Source: Paracoccaceae bacterium (GTDB lineage: Bacteria; Pseudomonadota; Alphaproteobacteria; Rhodobacterales; Rhodobacteraceae). From it: a DNA stretch of 7,545 nt. The position numbers and the translations under genes were made by a program. The stretch covers positions 1 through 7,545 of the forward strand of contig JAHRVZ010000065.1 of the NCBI GenBank assembly GCA_019090405.1, given 5' to 3'. The notes under the pieces were generated by a model that saw only the letters and a list, made by a program, of their open reading frames with translations, was not told the DNA's origin and made no database searches. Of the stretch, positions 5,488 to 7,545 are shown in pieces; the stretch's first letter is position 1, and every line of letters starts with the position of its first letter.

Positions 5488-6582
5488 TCAGCAGTTGGCG
5501 TTTCTGCTTAAAAGAACCGCCACCGCGACATAATGAAATTCGTATCGCTGTGGAAATTCCCGGACAAGTTGTTCAGATCGGTCAAACACAAATTCAACAA
5601 ACCTGTCCAACGACGGGTGCGTTGCAAAATTCAACCTCAGAACGGCCTCGGTGAAGGCCCGGAAAAAGTTGGTATAAGCTGCCGCATAAGCATCAATATC
5701 TCTAGTCTTTTCATACTCTTGCACAAACGGAACTGGCACTTCGTAACACTCAGACTGTTCAAGCGTGAACAGTCTGGACACATCTGATTCCGGGTCAAAA
5801 AACGGCGCTCTCAACTCTTGCAATGTTCTGAAATAGACCGGTTGATAATACTGATCATAGTCGTCCTGATTGATCATTCCCTGCTCAACAGCGTCAAGAA
5901 CTGCATCGTTCAGCACATCATACAACCCATCACATGTCCGAAATTCGTCCCCTGCCCCAAACACCTGAATCAGCAATTTACCGCCGGTAACAAGTTCGGC
6001 GGCACGGGCGCGGGCAAATTCCTGCAGGTCAGTATACGCTTGGTCTGCAAATATCTTTTTCTCGGCTTTTGTTACCTGTCCAACACCGCGCTGTTTGCTA
6101 GGTCCGTTCGGCAGAATATAGCCCGCAAGCTGGTCCACCGGTCGATCGCTTAGAAAACCAATGGCGTTGAAAGTCGTTGCAAAATGTACCGAATTTGGTG
6201 GCAAAAGCTGGTCAAACATTGACCCGCCAACCGCCGCCGAAAACACGCGGTCATCGTCAAATCCCGCCTCTGAGTTGGATGCAAGGCGCAAAAACAATTC
6301 AGAAAAATCATTGGTCGGCAGATCGCTATGAATCGTCTGAATGGGCAAATCGCTGGTTTTGCGAACCGCCGCAATAAGTCGCTTTGAAAGCGCGACCGAG
6401 TTCTTGCCCTCTGAGCAACCAAAATCAACAAGTCCAACGGTCGAAGTTTCAGCGCCTAAATCCAACCCGTCAACAGCGGCGTCCAGCCACGGAAGCACAT
6501 AGGATATCGCCGAAAGCTGAGGCGCAGAATTGTCGTTGTAGAACCCGTGCCCGATCATACCGCTTGTGACTTGCATATTCAT
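5488..6582 (-). CDS. SABATH-family SAM-dependent carboxyl methyltransferase (PF03492-like)
   Basis: The 364-residue product, close to the usual length of about 360, aligns by motif along the whole SABATH family, which transfers methyl from SAM to small-molecule carboxylates (salicylate, jasmonate, benzoate, indoleacetate in plants). In order: FYNDNSAPQ (14-22, YNxNSxxQ motif); DFGCSEGKNS (53-62, SAM motif I); SDLPTNDFSELF (86-97); GGSMFDQLLPPNSVHFATTFNAIGFLS (119-145); AYTDLQEFARARAAELVTGGKLLIQVFG (182-209); QGMINQDDYDQYYQPVYFRTLQEL (234-257); and a C-terminal helix region to 360. The plant substrate-contacting His-Trp of the SLHWLS segment is replaced by Gly-Phe (IGFLS, 141-145), so a different acceptor is likely. 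ATG 6580-6582 has AGGAG only 3 nt away; ATG 6574-6576, with 9-nt spacing, may be the real start. The gene follows the efflux outer-membrane factor by 24 nt and is almost surely in its operon. The protein is cytoplasmic with no signal peptide. Substrate unknown. Confidence 0.85.
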   Translation of the reverse strand: MNMQVTSGMIGHGFYNDNSAPQLSAISYVLPWLDAAVDGLDLGAETSTVGLVDFGCSEGKNSVALSKRLIAAVRKTSDLPIQTIHSDLPTNDFSELFLRLASNSEAGFDDDRVFSAAVGGSMFDQLLPPNSVHFATTFNAIGFLSDRPVDQLAGYILPNGPSKQRGVGQVTKAEKKIFADQAYTDLQEFARARAAELVTGGKLLIQVFGAGDEFRTCDGLYDVLNDAVLDAVEQGMINQDDYDQYYQPVYFRTLQELRAPFFDPESDVSRLFTLEQSECYEVPVPFVQEYEKTRDIDAYAAAYTNFFRAFTEAVLRLNFATHPSLDRFVEFVFDRSEQLVREFPQRYEFHYVAVAVLLSRNANC

Positions 6583-6585
6583 GCT

Positions 6586-6590
6586 CTCCT
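6586..6590 (-). promoter_or_regulatory. Ribosome-binding site of the methyltransferase, start ambiguous
   Basis: AGGAG on the minus strand lies in the 24-nt gap after the efflux-factor stop codon. It is 3 nt from the ATG at 6582 and 9 nt from the in-frame ATG at 6576. The second spacing is closer to normal, so the protein may begin MQVTSGMIG and be two residues shorter than annotated. Confidence 0.55.
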
Positions 6591-6606
6591 GTGACGGCTT
6601 TCAGGG

Positions 6607-7545
6607 CTATTGAAAACGCTCTTTTGTTGGATCTCTTTCCAACAAATCCCCCCAATCGGTGCGATACGCCATTTCCTTTAGAACCGTATCAGGCAAAAAT
6701 TCCTGCCCCTGACGGATTTGCCAACCGCCGCCCAAACCTTTGTAAACCGCAACAAGGTTTGACGAGACCTGCGCGCGGGCATCAATCAGATTGGCCTGCG
6801 CACTCAAAAGCGCCTGCAATGCGTTCAGCACCCGTGAATAGTCGGCAATGCCATCTTTGTACTGGCTTGTGGCGATCTCGGCGGCCTTACGGGCCGCATC
6901 GGAGCTTTTCTGGTAGAACCCAACCTGCTTGCGCGCCTGATAATAGGCAACCATTGCGTTTTCGACTTCGGAATAGGCGACAATCACCGTGTTTTGATAA
7001 TTGGCGACAAGCGCCTGAAACGCCGCGTCCTGTGCCCGGACATTGTTTTTGATCCGACCATAATTGAACAGATTCCAGACCACCCCGGCACTTAGCAGTC
7101 CGGTGCCGCTGTCTGAATTAAACAGGGTATTGCCGGCCGACGCCTGAAGGCCAATTGCGCCGGATAAAATGAATTGCGGGTATAGATCGGACAGTGCAAT
7201 CCCAACCTGTGCCGACTGCATCGCAGCCTCAAGTTCGGCGGCGCGCACGTCGGGGCGGCGGCGCAGCAATTCTGCTGGCAATCCCACGGCAATGTTTGAT
7301 CGCGCGCGCGGGATACGGCCAGGTTGGCTTAGCACGCCGGACATTGCTGATGGCGGTTTGCCCAGCAACACAGCCAACGCGTTTTTGGACTGCTGCAAAT
7401 CGCTTTCCAATCCGGGAACCATCGCTTTGGTATTGTTCAGCAGCGTCGTAGACTCCTGCACGTCCAGTTCTGTCGTTACCCCGTTGTTAAACCGAAGCTT
7501 GGTCAGATCAGCTGACTGCTGTTGAAGCCTGATATTATCGCGGGC
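6607..7545 (-). CDS. RND efflux outer-membrane factor, OprM/NodT (TolC-like) family, C-terminal 312 residues
   Basis: The 5' end lies beyond the right edge; the frame is open to 7545, with no start needed inside. The product is the outer-membrane channel of a tripartite efflux pump. Visible first-repeat material includes LRFNNGVTTELDVQESTTLLNNTKAMVPGLESDLQQSKNALAVLLGKPPS (17-66). The diagnostic VGLPAELLRRRPDVRAAELEAAMQSAQVGIALSDLYPQF follows, then strand/loop segments (SAGVVWNLFNYGRIKNNV) and the second structural repeat SQYKDGIADYSRVLNALQALLSAQANLIDARAQVSSNLVAVYKGLGGGW (about 227-275). A tail of about 37 residues after GGGW (TDWGDLLERDP) resembles alphaproteobacterial NodT-type members. The missing part should hold the lipoprotein signal and first helical hairpin; adaptor and RND pump genes are expected upstream outside the window. 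It is followed after 24 nt by the SABATH methyltransferase, implying co-expression. The substrate range is not readable from this subunit. Confidence 0.92.
   Translation of the reverse strand, partial: ARDNIRLQQQSADLTKLRFNNGVTTELDVQESTTLLNNTKAMVPGLESDLQQSKNALAVLLGKPPSAMSGVLSQPGRIPRARSNIAVGLPAELLRRRPDVRAAELEAAMQSAQVGIALSDLYPQFILSGAIGLQASAGNTLFNSDSGTGLLSAGVVWNLFNYGRIKNNVRAQDAAFQALVANYQNTVIVAYSEVENAMVAYYQARKQVGFYQKSSDAARKAAEIATSQYKDGIADYSRVLNALQALLSAQANLIDARAQVSSNLVAVYKGLGGGWQIRQGQEFLPDTVLKEMAYRTDWGDLLERDPTKERFQ

Overview
The window looks like an alphaproteobacterial chromosome, most likely Rhodobacterales/Roseobacter-like. The GC content is moderate, the coding is dense, and the gene content is typical of that group: a NodT/OprM-type outer-membrane factor with an acidic tail, a PaaK-like ligase beside a fumarylacetoacetase-fold hydrolase, and an acetolactate-synthase-like ThDP enzyme. 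The taxonomy is inferred from protein character only; no rRNA or other marker gene is present. Eight protein genes are supported. Two of them (ThDP enzyme at the left edge, efflux OMF at the right edge) run off the window.

Left third (1-2600), all on the minus strand, read right to left. A PaaK-like acyl-CoA ligase (1165-2382) is followed after 14 nt by a fumarylacetoacetate-hydrolase-family protein (452-1150), then after a 152-nt gap by the start of a ThDP-dependent enzyme (1-299). This looks like a small catabolic operon: acid activation to a CoA thioester, C-C bond hydrolysis, and ThDP carboligase or decarboxylase chemistry. The substrate is not evident. A sigma70-like promoter and an overlapping pair of inverted repeats, including TGCA-N6-TGCA, lie upstream of the ligase. 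A separate perfect dyad lies in the gap before the ThDP gene.

Middle (2600-5128). Two nucleotide-sugar genes face away from each other across a 222-nt intergenic region: a CapI-type UDP-glucuronate 4-epimerase (minus) and a TviB/WbpO-type UDP-(N-acetyl)hexosamine 6-dehydrogenase (plus). Together they would supply an acidic sugar nucleotide for capsule, exopolysaccharide or O-antigen.

Right third (5150-7545), all minus. The 3' two-thirds of an RND-pump outer-membrane factor (6607-7545) is followed after 24 nt by a full-length SABATH-family carboxyl methyltransferase (5488-6582), a family best known from plants (salicylate, jasmonate, benzoate methyltransferases). A small exported four-cysteine protein (5150-5380) follows, with its own good sigma70-like promoter. 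The efflux factor plus SABATH methyltransferase arrangement is the most unusual feature seen. No RNA genes, insertion sequences, CRISPR arrays or attachment sites were recognised.
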